A stretch of DNA of 64,000 bases from Geoanaerobacter pelophilus (GCF_018476885.1 NZ_JAHCVJ010000008.1:95934-159933); one strand, 5' to 3'; shown: positions 36,884 to 48,019, counted from the first letter of the stretch. The notes: generated by a model from the sequence alone, not told the origin. Translations and numbers: made by a program.

Positions 36884-39800
36884 ATGAAAATCAGACGCAT
36901 CGAGATAATCGGCTTCAAGTCGTTCGTAGACCGCACGGTTCTTGAGTTCCCGGACGGGGTTACGGCAGTGGTCGGTCCCAACGGCTGCGGCAAGTCCAAC
37001 GTGGTGGATGCCATTCGCTGGGTAATGGGGGAACAGTCCGCCAAGAACCTGCGCGGCCGGGCCATGGAGGACATTATCTTTGCCGGGAGCGAAAACCGCC
37101 GCTCGCTCGGCATGGCCGAGGTATCGCTGGTGTTCTCCACCGAGGACGGCCGGGTTCCGGCCAAGTACCTCGATTACAGTGAGATTCAGGTAACCAGGCG
37201 CCTTTACCGCGACGGCGACAGTGAATATTTCCTCAACAAAACTCCCTGCCGGCTGCTTGATATCAATGAACTGTTCATGGATACCGGCGTCGGCGCCCGG
37301 GCTTATTCCATCATCGAACAGGGTCGGATCGGCATGATCCTGATGGCAAAGCCCGAAGAGCGGCGCTTCCTGATCGAGGAGGCTGCCGGGGTCACCAAGT
37401 TCAAGTCCCGCAAACAGGTTGCCCTGAAAAAGATCGAAAGTACCCGGCAGAACCTGCTCCGGATCGGCGACGTGGTTGCCGAGATCAAGCGCCAGCTCGG
37501 CTCCCTGCAGCGGCAGGCCAAGAAGGCGGAGCGTTTCAAGATGCTGCGCGACGAACTGCGCAGCATTGAAGTGTCTTTTGCCGTCCGCAGTCACCGTGAG
37601 CTCGGTGAAGTGGTCGCCCGGCTGGAAGGGGAGCGCACCCGAGCCTCCGACAATCTGTCGTCACTTTCCGGGCAGCTCTCCGGTGCCGAGGCCTCGCTGG
37701 AGCAACAGCGGTTAAAGATCGTGGAAGAAGAACGTGCCCTGGCAGCGGCCCAGGAGGAGATCTTCCGGATCAAATCTGATGCCCAGGGGTGTGTCAGTCG
37801 CCTTGATTTCCAGCGGAAGGAGCTGGAAAACGGGGAGCGCAGCAAGGTCAAGTCCATCGAGGAGCTGGCTGCGCTGAGCGCCCGCCAGACCGAGGCCATA
37901 GCTGAAGCCAAAGCATTGGAAGAGCAGTACGGAGCGCTCTTGGTCGAGGAAAAAGGGGAAGAGGAACAGCTCTCCTCCCGCTCTGCGGCGCTTGAACTGC
38001 TTGTGGCGGAAGAAGGTGCCCTTGTCCGGCGGCAGGAAACCGGTCGCCAGGAACTGATCGCCATACTGAATCGACTTTCCCAACTCAACAATCGCTTCGG
38101 AGAGGCGGATCGCCGTCTGGCAAGGCTTGCCGAGCGGATAGAACGAAGCACCCGTGAAGGTGGGGAGCTCAACAGCCGCCTTGGCTCAGCTGCCGCTCGG
38201 GTGGCCGAGCTGCGCATCACCTGCACTGCTGCGGCAGAGCAGAAAAGGGCTCTGGCCAAGACCGTCGAAGACTTTGTCGTTCTGAGCGGTGACCTGGGGA
38301 GCAGGCTCCGGTCAGTGGAAGAGTCGCTGCAAGCGGTACGGGAGGAACTCAGCTCTGCCCGGTCGCGCCTGGCATCGCTCAATGAACTTGAGGCCCAGTT
38401 TGCCGGCTACGGTCAGGGTGTTCGGACCATCATGAAGGCAGAGCCATTCACAGGGCGCTTTCACGGCCTGGTTGCCGACCTGGTCGAGACCGATCCCGAG
38501 TATGAGGCCGCTGTAGAGGCGCTGCTCGGGGAGCGTCTGCAGTATGTCGTCTGCAGGGACGAAGCTGATGCCCTGGCTGCTGTCAGCCATCTGGCCGGTC
38601 AATCCGGCGGCAAATGCAGTTTCATCACCCCTGGTTGGGGTGACGCCACGGCTGATAATCCTCCGGAGTCGGCAATCCCGATTCTCGGCCTGGTACGGAT
38701 TACTGTCGAGCAGCAAGCGCTGATCGAGCCGCTCCTGGCCAATTCCTATCTCGCTGCTGATCTTGCCTCGGCTCTTGCTCTTAGCCGGCGTTACCCGCGG
38801 TTCTCGTTTGTCACCAGGACCGGCGAGCTTGCCGCACAGGGGGGCATTGTCACCGGCGGGGTTACAGAGGGTGGTGGTGAGGGGCTGATCCACACCAAAC
38901 GGGAGATCAGGGAGCTGACCGTCAAGGTTGCCGAACTTGGGGAACAGGTTGCTGCTCTTGAAACAGACCGGGGCAACCTGAAAGACGAGCTGCTGACTGC
39001 CGAGGATTCGCTACGCAAGACCAGGCAGGAGCTGCACCAGTCTGAAGTCAGGTTTGTAGCCCTGGAAAAGGACCTGCTGCGCGGCGAGGAAGATGTGCAG
39101 CGGATCGAGGAGCGGATCGAGGTCAAAGGGGTAGAGGACGAACAGTTGGCAGAGGAGAAGCTGGGGCTGGAAAAGGAGCGGGCAGATGCCGACTCCGGCC
39201 GCCGTGAGCTGGAGAGCGACAAGACCCGGCTTGAGGCCGAATCAGCGACCCTGCAGAGCGACCTGGCCGCTAGGCGCAAAGAGATCGAGGTGCTGCGCGA
39301 AGGGGTGACCGGCATCAAGGTGCTGGTTGCCACCCTGCAGGAAAAGCGCGAGGCGAACCGGCGTTCGGTAAAGCGGGTTGAAGCCCTGCTGGCCGATATC
39401 GCCGTGAGGATGGCAACCGTTCATGACGACCAGGAAAAGGGTGTTGAGGATCAGGAGCGTCTCAGACTCGAAATAGCAGAGGGCGAAGCGGCGCTCAAGC
39501 TGCTGCTGGAGCAGCAGGCAGCGGCAGAAGCTGCACATGCCGGGCTGCGCGACCGGTTCGAATCCCAATCCGCACTTCTCCAGGAGAAGGAAGCCGCGTT
39601 AAAAACCCTTCGCGAACAGCTTGGCGGTGAGCGGGATTCCGCTTCGGAGCGGCAACTCAAGATAGCGGAGCTATCCATGCAGCTCCGGCACCTGGAGTCT
39701 TCGATGCAAGAGCGGTATCGGATTGATCTCACCGCACTGCCGCCGGTTGATCTTGAAGCTGAATTCGACGAACCGGCGATGCGCGCCCGCCAAGGGGAGC

Positions 39801-40414
39801 TGCAGCGCCAGGTGGATGAGATCGGCGAGGTAAACCTGATGGCGATCGACGAGTACCGCGAGCTTGACGAGCGGCACACCTTTCTCTCCGAACAGAAGGC
39901 GGATCTGGAAGATTCGCTGCAGGAGTTACAGAAGGCGATCCAGCGCATCAATCGGACCACCCGTAAACGGTTTCTGGAGACCTTCCAGTTGGTGAATGAA
40001 AAATTCCGCGAGGTATTTCCACGGCTGTTCTGCGGTGGTCAGGCCGAGCTGCGGCTGACCAACGAGGAGGACCTGCTTGAGACCGGTATTGAGATCATTG
40101 TCCAGCCGCCGGGCAAAAAACTGCAGAATGTCTCGCTCCTTTCCGGCGGAGAAAAGGCGCTCACCGCAGTGGCGCTGATCTTCTCCATCTTTCTGGTCAA
40201 GCCGTCGCCATTTTGCCTGCTCGATGAGGTGGACGCACCGCTTGACGATGTCAACATCGGCCGCTTCAACGAAATGATCCGGGAAATGACCGCCTTCTCC
40301 CAGTTCATCCTCATCACCCATTCCAAGACCACCATGGCTGTTGCCGACACCCTCTACGGCGTTACCATGGAAGAACCCGGTGTTTCCAAGGTCGTTTCGG
40401 TCAGGTTGCAGTAA
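36884..40414 (+). CDS. smc: Chromosome partition protein SMC
   Basis: 1176 aa, full length. Walker A GPNGCGKSN (about 32-40), two long coiled coils, a hinge (about 510-660; FHGLVADLVETDPEYEAAVE and GGIVTGG), the signature LSGGEKALTAVAL (about 1085) and Walker B FCLLDEVDAPLDD (about 1110). With ScpA/ScpB it compacts and separates the chromosome. The ATG has no good Shine-Dalgarno sequence, which is unusual among its neighbours. The long minus-strand frames beneath it are shadows. Confidence 0.97.
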   Translation: MKIRRIEIIGFKSFVDRTVLEFPDGVTAVVGPNGCGKSNVVDAIRWVMGEQSAKNLRGRAMEDIIFAGSENRRSLGMAEVSLVFSTEDGRVPAKYLDYSEIQVTRRLYRDGDSEYFLNKTPCRLLDINELFMDTGVGARAYSIIEQGRIGMILMAKPEERRFLIEEAAGVTKFKSRKQVALKKIESTRQNLLRIGDVVAEIKRQLGSLQRQAKKAERFKMLRDELRSIEVSFAVRSHRELGEVVARLEGERTRASDNLSSLSGQLSGAEASLEQQRLKIVEEERALAAAQEEIFRIKSDAQGCVSRLDFQRKELENGERSKVKSIEELAALSARQTEAIAEAKALEEQYGALLVEEKGEEEQLSSRSAALELLVAEEGALVRRQETGRQELIAILNRLSQLNNRFGEADRRLARLAERIERSTREGGELNSRLGSAAARVAELRITCTAAAEQKRALAKTVEDFVVLSGDLGSRLRSVEESLQAVREELSSARSRLASLNELEAQFAGYGQGVRTIMKAEPFTGRFHGLVADLVETDPEYEAAVEALLGERLQYVVCRDEADALAAVSHLAGQSGGKCSFITPGWGDATADNPPESAIPILGLVRITVEQQALIEPLLANSYLAADLASALALSRRYPRFSFVTRTGELAAQGGIVTGGVTEGGGEGLIHTKREIRELTVKVAELGEQVAALETDRGNLKDELLTAEDSLRKTRQELHQSEVRFVALEKDLLRGEEDVQRIEERIEVKGVEDEQLAEEKLGLEKERADADSGRRELESDKTRLEAESATLQSDLAARRKEIEVLREGVTGIKVLVATLQEKREANRRSVKRVEALLADIAVRMATVHDDQEKGVEDQERLRLEIAEGEAALKLLLEQQAAAEAAHAGLRDRFESQSALLQEKEAALKTLREQLGGERDSASERQLKIAELSMQLRHLESSMQERYRIDLTALPPVDLEAEFDEPAMRARQGELQRQVDEIGEVNLMAIDEYRELDERHTFLSEQKADLEDSLQELQKAIQRINRTTRKRFLETFQLVNEKFREVFPRLFCGGQAELRLTNEEDLLETGIEIIVQPPGKKLQNVSLLSGGEKALTAVALIFSIFLVKPSPFCLLDEVDAPLDDVNIGRFNEMIREMTAFSQFILITHSKTTMAVADTLYGVTMEEPGVSKVVSVRLQ

Positions 40415-40517
40415 GCTCTCTCAGGCATTAATACCTATATATCAATTGATCCGGTGACTATTTGCCGGGAGATGTTATACTCTGCCTACGTTCCATGAAC
40501 ATGGCCGGGGAGGCTGT

Positions 40518-41363
40518 ATGCAATCGCGTAAAAAGATTGGCGAAATCCTTGTCGAGAAAGGGATCTTAACCCCTAAAACCGTTGATCGGATGTTGATCGT
40601 TGCCAAGCGGCACAATAAGAGGTTAGGGACGCTGCTGGAGGAGATGGAGATTGCCACTGCTGAAGAGGTGGCGGAAGTGCTGGCTGTGCAGCACGGGGCC
40701 AAGGTTGTCAACAACCTGATGAAATATTCGTTTCCTAAAGATCTCCTGAAGATTATTTCCCCTGAGAATGCCCTGCAATATATCATTTTCCCGCTCAAAC
40801 TCGAACAAAATCGTCTTTTTTTGGCAATGGCCGACCCGACTGACATGAAGATTGTCACCAATATGGCAATCAATTCGGATCTCACCATCGTTCCTTTTGT
40901 GGCAACCCGGCGCGATATTCTGGCAGCGATCTGCAAGCACTATTACGGCCGCGAGATGGAAGAGCCGAAGGATCGGACGATCCTGGTTGTAGATGACGAT
41001 GACTCGGTTGTCAAAATGCTGTCTATGCTGCTCAACAAGCACGGGTTTAATACTATTTCCGCCTCAGACGGCATGGAAGGTTTTAAGGAGGCAATTTCCA
41101 AGAATCCGCATGTAATCATTACCGATAAGGTGCTGCCCAAGATCGATGGTTACGCCTTGCTCGCCTCTCTAAAAAAACTGCCGGAGACCAGATCGATCCC
41201 GGTCCTTCTCATTTCTGGGCAGAAATCGGAGCAGGAAGAAGCCATCGCCTTCGATAAGGGGTTCTTCGATTATATTCCCAAGCCATTCGGCGAAATAACG
41301 ATAATAGCGAGGGTTAAGAGGGCGCTGCTCTTTTACGATCGCAAGTACGAGCTCATGGTATAA
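40518..41363 (+). CDS. MshEN (GspE N-terminal) domain fused to a receiver domain
   Basis: 281 aa. Residues 6-29 and 35-58 are two 24-residue MshEN motifs parted by exactly 5 residues, the arrangement shown in MshE to bind c-di-GMP. The second starts RLG and ends in Q; the first has K6 for R and A29 for Q. The rest of a GspE-N domain follows (to about 145). A receiver domain fills about 153-277: acidic pair in VVDDDDS, phospho-acceptor D203 (IITDKVLP) and the lysine of IPKPFGE. There is no output domain, so it probably acts by protein contact. It lies between smc and ftsY. Confidence 0.88.
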   Translation: MQSRKKIGEILVEKGILTPKTVDRMLIVAKRHNKRLGTLLEEMEIATAEEVAEVLAVQHGAKVVNNLMKYSFPKDLLKIISPENALQYIIFPLKLEQNRLFLAMADPTDMKIVTNMAINSDLTIVPFVATRRDILAAICKHYYGREMEEPKDRTILVVDDDDSVVKMLSMLLNKHGFNTISASDGMEGFKEAISKNPHVIITDKVLPKIDGYALLASLKKLPETRSIPVLLISGQKSEQEEAIAFDKGFFDYIPKPFGEITIIARVKRALLFYDRKYELMV

Positions 41364-41512
41364 ACGATACCTGATGCCGAATCTCTCCTCATGTTTGTCT
41401 ATTGTGGGATACCGGATGTGGTACTCATCGATTATTTTCCCCAACACTTGCCACACAACATGAAACGTGCAAAAATGTCGAACTTGTTATCTCTGCTGTG
41501 CAGGAGGCGCAT

Positions 41513-41872
41513 GTGCCTTTCAAGAGGATACTGACAGAGCTGGTCGATGCCGTTCCCGGCGCCACCGGCGCCATCCTGGTTGATTGGGAAGGTGAGGCGG
41601 TGGAGCAGTTCTGCCATTTCGACGAGTTCGAGATGAAGGTGATCGGTGCCCATAAAGGGATTATCCTGACTCGCCTGCGCGAACTCCATGACGGTCTGCA
41701 ACTTGGCGAATTGGAAGATTTTATGATCACTGCCGGCAATCAAAAGCACCTGGTGGCACCGGTGGGCCCGGAATACTTCCTGGTTATGACCATGGAGCGT
41801 TCAGCGCTGTCCGGGCTGGCGCAACGCATGGCAAGGTTGGCGGTGGATCAGCTTAAGAAGGAGATCTGTTGA
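41513..41872 (+). CDS. Roadblock/LC7-type (MglB-like) protein
   Basis: 119 aa from a GTG at 41513, chosen because AGGAGG lies 7 nt upstream; the open frame extends to 41402 without such a site. The fold pattern (FKRILTELVDAVPGATGAIL, DWEGEAVEQ, YFLVMTMERSALSGLAQRMA) is that of Roadblock/LC7 proteins, small partners of Ras-like GTPases such as MglA. No MglA gene is adjacent. It ends 1 bp before the ftsY ATG, so it is cotranscribed with ftsY and probably with the MshEN-REC gene. Confidence 0.75.
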   Translation: MPFKRILTELVDAVPGATGAILVDWEGEAVEQFCHFDEFEMKVIGAHKGIILTRLRELHDGLQLGELEDFMITAGNQKHLVAPVGPEYFLVMTMERSALSGLAQRMARLAVDQLKKEIC

Positions 41873-41873
41873 G

Positions 41874-42962
41874 ATGGCCGAAGAAAATCAGGGGTTTTTC
41901 AAGGGATTGTGGGGCAAACTGACTGGTGCTGAAGCTGCGCCGGACGTTGCCGTTGAAGAACCCCATAAAAGTATGCCTCAAGCCGAAGGGGAGCCTGTCC
42001 AGGCGCACGAGCTGCCTGTTTCTCAAGTGGCTGCGGAGCCGCAGGCAAAGCCGAGCCTTTTTCAGCGGCTGAAACAGGGGCTGGCCCGGACCCATGAGGG
42101 GCTGGTGGCACGGATCGATACCCTGCTGCTCGGCAAGAAGCAGATCGACGCCGACACCCTGGAAGAGCTTGAGGAGATTCTGATCACCGCCGATATCGGC
42201 GTCCAGACAACTGTGGAGCTGATCCGCACCTTGGAGGCCAAGCTTGGTCGGAACGAGCTGCAGGATGGCGCCGCCTTGAAAAAGGCTCTGCAGGAGGAGA
42301 TCGGGGCCAGGTTACAGCGGTACTCCGCTCCTCTTGATGTGACAGTGGCCAAGCCTTTCGTGATCATGGTGATCGGGGTCAATGGTGTTGGCAAGACCAC
42401 TACCATCGGCAAACTGGCCAACAGGTATGTTGCCGAGGGGAAGAAGGTGCTGTTGGCAGCAGGGGACACTTTCCGGGCTGCGGCTGCCGAGCAGCTTGAG
42501 GAGTGGGGAAAGCGGGCAGGGGTTGATGTTATTCGCCATCAGGCCGGTGCCGATCCGTCGGCGGTGGTATTTGACGGCTGTAAGGCAGCAGTTGCCCGCG
42601 GTTGCGAGGTTCTTATCGTTGATACTGCCGGCCGGCTCCATACCAAGGTCAACCTGATGGAAGAGATGAAGAAGATCAGGCGGGTCATGGGGCGCGAAAT
42701 AAGCGGTGCGCCCCATGAAACGCTGTTGGTGCTTGATGCTGCGACCGGGCAAAATGCCATGTCGCAGGCGCGGCTCTTCAAGGAGGCCGCAGAAGTGTCC
42801 GGCGTTGTCCTGACAAAGCTGGACGGGACTGCCAAAGGCGGGATCGTTGTGGCGGTCAGCAACGAGTTTCAGCTGCCGGTGCGATTTATCGGCATTGGCG
42901 AGCAAGCGGAGGACCTTCGTCCGTTTGAGCCGTCGCAGTTTGTGGCAGCACTCTTTGATTAA
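41874..42962 (+). CDS. ftsY: Signal recognition particle receptor FtsY
   Basis: 362 aa. A short, moderately acidic N-terminal A region (1-60), N domain (about 65-150), then the SRP-type GTPase G domain: GVNGVGKTTTIGKLA (about 168), DTFRAAAAEQL, DTAGR and TKLDGTAKGG. With Ffh it targets ribosomes making membrane proteins to the translocon. The ATG starts 1 bp after the preceding stop. Confidence 0.97.
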   Translation: MAEENQGFFKGLWGKLTGAEAAPDVAVEEPHKSMPQAEGEPVQAHELPVSQVAAEPQAKPSLFQRLKQGLARTHEGLVARIDTLLLGKKQIDADTLEELEEILITADIGVQTTVELIRTLEAKLGRNELQDGAALKKALQEEIGARLQRYSAPLDVTVAKPFVIMVIGVNGVGKTTTIGKLANRYVAEGKKVLLAAGDTFRAAAAEQLEEWGKRAGVDVIRHQAGADPSAVVFDGCKAAVARGCEVLIVDTAGRLHTKVNLMEEMKKIRRVMGREISGAPHETLLVLDAATGQNAMSQARLFKEAAEVSGVVLTKLDGTAKGGIVVAVSNEFQLPVRFIGIGEQAEDLRPFEPSQFVAALFD

Positions 42963-42983
42963 CGGGTAACTATTAGAATCCCC

Positions 42984-43012
42984 TTGACTTTTGCGGGGTC
43001 GTCGATTAGAAT
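42984..43012 (+). promoter_or_regulatory. Sigma70-type promoter of zapB-zapA
   Basis: TTGACT-N17-TAGAAT, with the -10 element 23 bp before the GTG at 43036, leaving a short leader after ftsY. Confidence 0.7.
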
Positions 43013-43035
43013 TCCAGCCCGTCGAGGGGTCTTTT

Positions 43036-43212
43036 GTGGATAATGAGCTGATCACGGCACTAGAAGGGCGAATAGAGGCATTGCTGGCAAGCTATGCCTC
43101 GCTGAAAAATGATAATCTTCGCCTTTCTGAAGAGAATGCCAAGCTGAGGTCTGATCGCGATGCGGTCAGGTCTCGTGTTGACGGGCTCCTTAAAAAGCTT
43201 GAGAATCTCTGA
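43036..43212 (+). CDS. zapB: ZapB-like coiled-coil cell-division protein
   Basis: 58 aa from a GTG at 43036 (GAGGGG 6 nt upstream). A single coiled coil throughout, with heptads around LITALEGRIEALLASYASLK and DAVRSRVDGLLKKLENL. Size and position directly before zapA match ZapB, which cross-links ZapA-bound FtsZ filaments. The stop overlaps the zapA start (TGATG). The name rests on size, coil and context. Confidence 0.75.
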   Translation: MDNELITALEGRIEALLASYASLKNDNLRLSEENAKLRSDRDAVRSRVDGLLKKLENL

Positions 43213-43499
43213 TGGGCCAGGTTCTTTCGCATCGTGTGACCATAATGGGGCGGGAGTTTGTCGTCAAAAGCCCGGCATCGCCGGAGCGGGTCGCCGAGAT
43301 AGAGCAGTTTTTGAATGCCCGGCTGGATGGGGTTGCCAAGGGAGTCGCAGTTGGCGATACCCAGGCTGTTGTAAGCCTGGCCCTCCTTAACCTGGCCGGT
43401 GAGTATATGTCACTGAAGGATGACTGGGGCCGTAGGGAGCAGGATAATGCCGAGCGTCTCGCCGGCCTGATACGCAGGATGGATAGTACCCAGCTGTAG
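43212..43499 (+). CDS. zapA: Cell-division protein ZapA
   Basis: 95 aa. The N-terminus HRVTIMGREFVVKSPASPER is the ZapA globular head; the C-terminal half is a coiled coil (VSLALLNLAGEYMSLKDDW). It binds FtsZ and promotes bundling of protofilaments at the division site. Translationally coupled to zapB. The zapA - (6S RNA) - fau order is conserved widely. Confidence 0.88.
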   Translation: MGQVLSHRVTIMGREFVVKSPASPERVAEIEQFLNARLDGVAKGVAVGDTQAVVSLALLNLAGEYMSLKDDWGRREQDNAERLAGLIRRMDSTQL

Positions 43500-43534
43500 G
43501 TTTCACGGTCTCTCGCGGGAGATTTTATATATGA

Positions 43535-43730
43535 GTTCAATGGATTGGATTTTTAAGTCAGTTCCAGCAGGGGCGCAGGTTTTTGCAGCCGGTTTGGTCC
43601 CTGTTTCACTGATAGGTGGCCGCAAGTCCACTATTAATTATGCCAGGAGTCAAACCAGCACTAACTGGATCGCGTCCGACAGAGTCTTTATCAAGGGCGG
43701 TGCCTGACAAGGCAACTCCGTAACCTCCTT
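43535..43730 (+). ncRNA. ssrS: Possible 6S RNA in the zapA-fau gap
   Basis: The 343-bp gap between zapA and fau holds no gene but several pairable segments, e.g. GGTTTGGTCCCTG with CCAGGAGTCAAACC. In many proteobacteria this exact gap carries ssrS. The segment GCAGCCGGTTTGGTCCCTG is similar to the region of E. coli 6S RNA before its central bubble. A TATATAT -10-like element lies just upstream (about 43526-43532). I could not trace the closing stem, so the bounds are rough. Confidence 0.35.
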
Positions 43731-43842
43731 TCCATACTCAGCCTTTCCCCGAGAGCCGGCAGTTTTCCGTCTGTCTTTGATTTGACAGACAATCGCCCGG
43801 CCTATTCCCATATTGTTGCAGGCCGGTAATTCAGGGGCCACC

Positions 43843-44415
43843 ATGCCCAAGCATCACCTACGGCGCGCCATGCTCGAACAGCGCAGGCGTCTTTCTGACC
43901 CGGAGCGGGCTTTGCTGGGGCTTCATGCCCAGAAAATGTGTTTGGAACTCCCTGCATTTGTTGCTGCCGGAGTTATTGCGCTGTATGCGCCGGTTCACAA
44001 TGAGGTGGAAACATCCCTGCTCCTGACAACAGCCCTTGCCGCAGGCAAGCGGGTGCTTTTCCCTGTTGTAGCGGAAAAAGGGTTGGAATTTCGCAGGGTC
44101 TCAACTCCTGCTGCCCTTTGCCCGGGGAAATTCGGGATTAAGGAACCGACAGCAGAGTGCGATCTTTATCAACCTAATGATATTGAGTTTTTCCTGGTTC
44201 CCGGGGTTGCCTTTGATCTGTCCTGTCGCAGGGTTGGCTACGGTAAGGGCTATTACGACAAGGCGCTTCACGAACTCGAGGGGCAAGGGCGGATGGCAGG
44301 TTTCTGCTACGACTTTCAGGTTGTGGAAGCAATACCTGCTGCTCCCCACGACGTGCAGATGGATATGGTCATAACCGACCGGAGAGTCATCAGCTTTCCC
44401 GGTCAATTCACATAG
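43843..44415 (+). CDS. fau: 5-formyltetrahydrofolate cyclo-ligase
   Basis: 190 aa from the ATG at 43843 (AGGGG 7-8 nt upstream; the frame opens earlier at 43813). It turns 5-formyl-THF into 5,10-methenyl-THF using ATP. Seen: the basic start KHHLRRAMLEQRRRLS, LYAPVHNEVETSLL, and the nucleotide/folate site DLSCRRVGYGKGYYDKAL (about 125-142). Also known as ygfA/MTHFS. Confidence 0.93.
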   Translation: MPKHHLRRAMLEQRRRLSDPERALLGLHAQKMCLELPAFVAAGVIALYAPVHNEVETSLLLTTALAAGKRVLFPVVAEKGLEFRRVSTPAALCPGKFGIKEPTAECDLYQPNDIEFFLVPGVAFDLSCRRVGYGKGYYDKALHELEGQGRMAGFCYDFQVVEAIPAAPHDVQMDMVITDRRVISFPGQFT

Positions 44416-44430
44416 AGGAGGAACTGGACA

Positions 44431-45993
44431 TTGCAAGTATCAATCGTGTTAATGGTTATAATCGCTGTTGTTGCAATCGGAGCTGGTGTTGTCATCGCCA
44501 GCTTGATGAATCGCAAGGTAGTTGAGAAAGAGCCGGTTACGGAAGATGCCGGCAGGCTGGTTGAAAATGCCCGCCGTGAAGCAGACACCATCCTGAAAGA
44601 AGCCTCGTTAAAGGCAAAGGATGCCGTGTTACAGGCAAAAACCGAGGCCGAGCAAGAGGCCAAGGAGAAGAAGAAGGATCTGCAAGCACTTGAAAAAAGG
44701 CTTCAACTGAAAGAAGAAAATCTTGATAAAAAGATGAATCTTTTTGATCAGCGTGATGCTGAACTGATCAAGCGCGAGCAGTCGATATCCAGCAGGGATC
44801 AGGCCCTGCAGCAGAAAGAGGAGAAGGTCAGCCAGATCATCGAAGAACAGCGGTCCAAGCTGGAGACAATCTCCGGCATGACTGCGGCTGAGGCGAAAAA
44901 GGTCCTGATGGAGGAGATGGAAAACGAAGCCAAGATGGATGCTGCCAAGCGAATCAAGGCGATCGAAGAAGAGGCCCGTGAAACTGCAGACAAGAAATCC
45001 AAGGAAATCATGGCGCTTGCCATCCAACGCTATGCCGGTGAGTATGTTGCCGAGCGGACCGTTTCCGTGGTGGCGCTTCCTTCAGATGAGATGAAAGGCA
45101 GGATCATCGGTCGCGAAGGGCGCAACATCAGGGCGCTTGAGGCCGCAACCGGCATCGACCTGATCATCGACGATACCCCGGAGGCGGTTATCCTTTCAGG
45201 GTTCAACCCGGTCCGTCGCGAGGTTGCCAAGATCGCTCTGGAGAAACTGATCGGCGACGGCAGGATTCACCCCGGCAGGATCGAAGAGGTGGTGTCCAAG
45301 GCCGAGGCCGAGGTGGAGCAGGCGATCAAGGAAGCCGGCGACCAGGCAGCGTTCGACCTCGGAGTCCATGGCATTCACCCGGAAATACTCAAATTGATCG
45401 GCCGTCTCAGATACCGGACATCGTACAGCCAGAACGTCTACCTCCATTCGCTGGAAGTTGCCTTCCTTTGCGGCATCATGGCTGCCGAGCTCGGAATAAA
45501 CGTCAAGCAGGCCAAGCGTGCCGGTCTGCTCCACGACCTGGGCAAGGCAGTTGACCATGAAATTGAGGGGTCACATGCAGTGATCGGCGCTGATATCGCC
45601 CGCAAGTACGGCGAGTCGCCGAAAATCGTCCATGCCATCATGGCTCACCATGAGGATGAAAAGCCGAACTCCATCCTGGCAGTACTGGTACAGGCTGCAG
45701 ACGCCCTTTCCGGGGCGCGTCCGGGAGCCCGTCGCGAGATGATGGAGACCTATGTCAAGCGGCTTGAGGATCTTGAGCGGATCGCCACTTCCTTCAACGG
45801 GGTAACCAATTCCTTTGCCATCCAGGCCGGCCGCGAGATCAGGGTCATGGTATCGAGCGACCAGGTCAGTGACGATCAGGCAGTGGTGCTGGCAAAGGAC
45901 GTGGCCAAGAAGATCGAGGCCGAGATGACCTATCCGGGCCAGATCAAGGTCCATGTAATCAGGGAAACACGCGCCGTAGAGTATGCCCGTTAA
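44431..45993 (+). CDS. rny: Ribonuclease Y
   Basis: 520 aa from a TTG start, supported by GAGGAGG about 10 nt upstream; an ATG at 44452 would cut into the membrane helix. N-terminal TM (about 5-26), a long coiled coil (30-200), KH domain (about 208-270; [17 protein letters not shown]), and an HD domain with HSLEVAFL and [14 protein letters not shown]. It is an endoribonuclease that starts mRNA decay at the membrane. The ymdB gene overlaps its end by 11 bp. Confidence 0.96.
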   Translation: MQVSIVLMVIIAVVAIGAGVVIASLMNRKVVEKEPVTEDAGRLVENARREADTILKEASLKAKDAVLQAKTEAEQEAKEKKKDLQALEKRLQLKEENLDKKMNLFDQRDAELIKREQSISSRDQALQQKEEKVSQIIEEQRSKLETISGMTAAEAKKVLMEEMENEAKMDAAKRIKAIEEEARETADKKSKEIMALAIQRYAGEYVAERTVSVVALPSDEMKGRIIGREGRNIRALEAATGIDLIIDDTPEAVILSGFNPVRREVAKIALEKLIGDGRIHPGRIEEVVSKAEAEVEQAIKEAGDQAAFDLGVHGIHPEILKLIGRLRYRTSYSQNVYLHSLEVAFLCGIMAAELGINVKQAKRAGLLHDLGKAVDHEIEGSHAVIGADIARKYGESPKIVHAIMAHHEDEKPNSILAVLVQAADALSGARPGARREMMETYVKRLEDLERIATSFNGVTNSFAIQAGREIRVMVSSDQVSDDQAVVLAKDVAKKIEAEMTYPGQIKVHVIRETRAVEYAR

Positions 45994-46771
45994 TATCCTC
46001 TTCATCGGAGATATCGTCGGTAAACCGGGGCGCCAGGCGATTGCCCGCGAACTGCATCGCCTGGTGGACCGCTACCGCGTTGATCTGGTAATCGCCAATG
46101 GCGAAAATGCCGCCGGCGGGTTCGGCCTGACGGTTGAGACCGCCAAGGAGCTGTTCGAACTCGGGGTACAGTTTTTTACCAGCGGCAACCATATCTGGGA
46201 CAAGAGGGATGCCCTGGAGTACATAACCAGGGAACAGCGCCTGATACGGCCTGCCAATTACCCTCCCGGCACACCGGGACAGGGGAGTGCCATAGTCAGG
46301 ACCGCCGGCGGGGTCAAGATCGGGGTGTTGAACCTGGAAGGGCGGGTATTTATGAATTACCTGGAATGCCCGTTCAGGACGGCTGACAGTGAGATTGAGA
46401 AGCTCAAGCAGGAGACCCCGATCATTTTCGTTGATTTCCACGCCGAGGCAACTTCGGAAAAGACGGCGCTGGGGTGGTATCTTGATGGCCGGGTATCTGC
46501 GGTGGTCGGTACCCACACCCATGTGCAGACAGCGGACGAGCGGATCCTCCCTGACGGGACGGCTTATCTCACCGATGCCGGCATGACCGGTGCCTTTGAC
46601 TCGGTGATCGGTGTTCGCAAGGAGGAACCGATCGAAAAGTTCCTTACCCAGCGGCCGTCAAAGTTCGAGGTTGCTAAGAAGGATCTTCGCCTGAACGGGG
46701 TGGTGATCGGGGTAGATGAGAATACCGGCAAGGCATTGACCATAGAGCGGGTCAATATCGCCTGCGGTTGA
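45983..46771 (+). CDS. ymdB: YmdB-family metallophosphoesterase
   Basis: 262 aa. Dinuclear metal-site motifs: GDIVGKPGR with the first Asp (about 8), [10 protein letters not shown] (about 38), SGNHIWDK (about 67), [11 protein letters not shown] (about 150) and [10 protein letters not shown] (about 176). The family hydrolyses 2',3'-cAMP-type substrates in vitro and affects biofilm/motility choice in Bacillus. It overlaps rny by 11 bp, the same linkage seen in Firmicutes. Confidence 0.93.
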   Translation: MPVNILFIGDIVGKPGRQAIARELHRLVDRYRVDLVIANGENAAGGFGLTVETAKELFELGVQFFTSGNHIWDKRDALEYITREQRLIRPANYPPGTPGQGSAIVRTAGGVKIGVLNLEGRVFMNYLECPFRTADSEIEKLKQETPIIFVDFHAEATSEKTALGWYLDGRVSAVVGTHTHVQTADERILPDGTAYLTDAGMTGAFDSVIGVRKEEPIEKFLTQRPSKFEVAKKDLRLNGVVIGVDENTGKALTIERVNIACG

Positions 46772-46796
46772 GCAAGAATATATTTTGGGGGCTATC

Positions 46797-48017
<1,221 letters not shown>

Positions 48018-48019
48018 TC

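Noticed and set aside
36755..37594. 279-codon minus-strand frame under smc
   Set aside because: It lies fully antisense to well-conserved SMC sequence, has no ribosome site and no recognisable protein features. The same applies to the other long antisense frames under smc.
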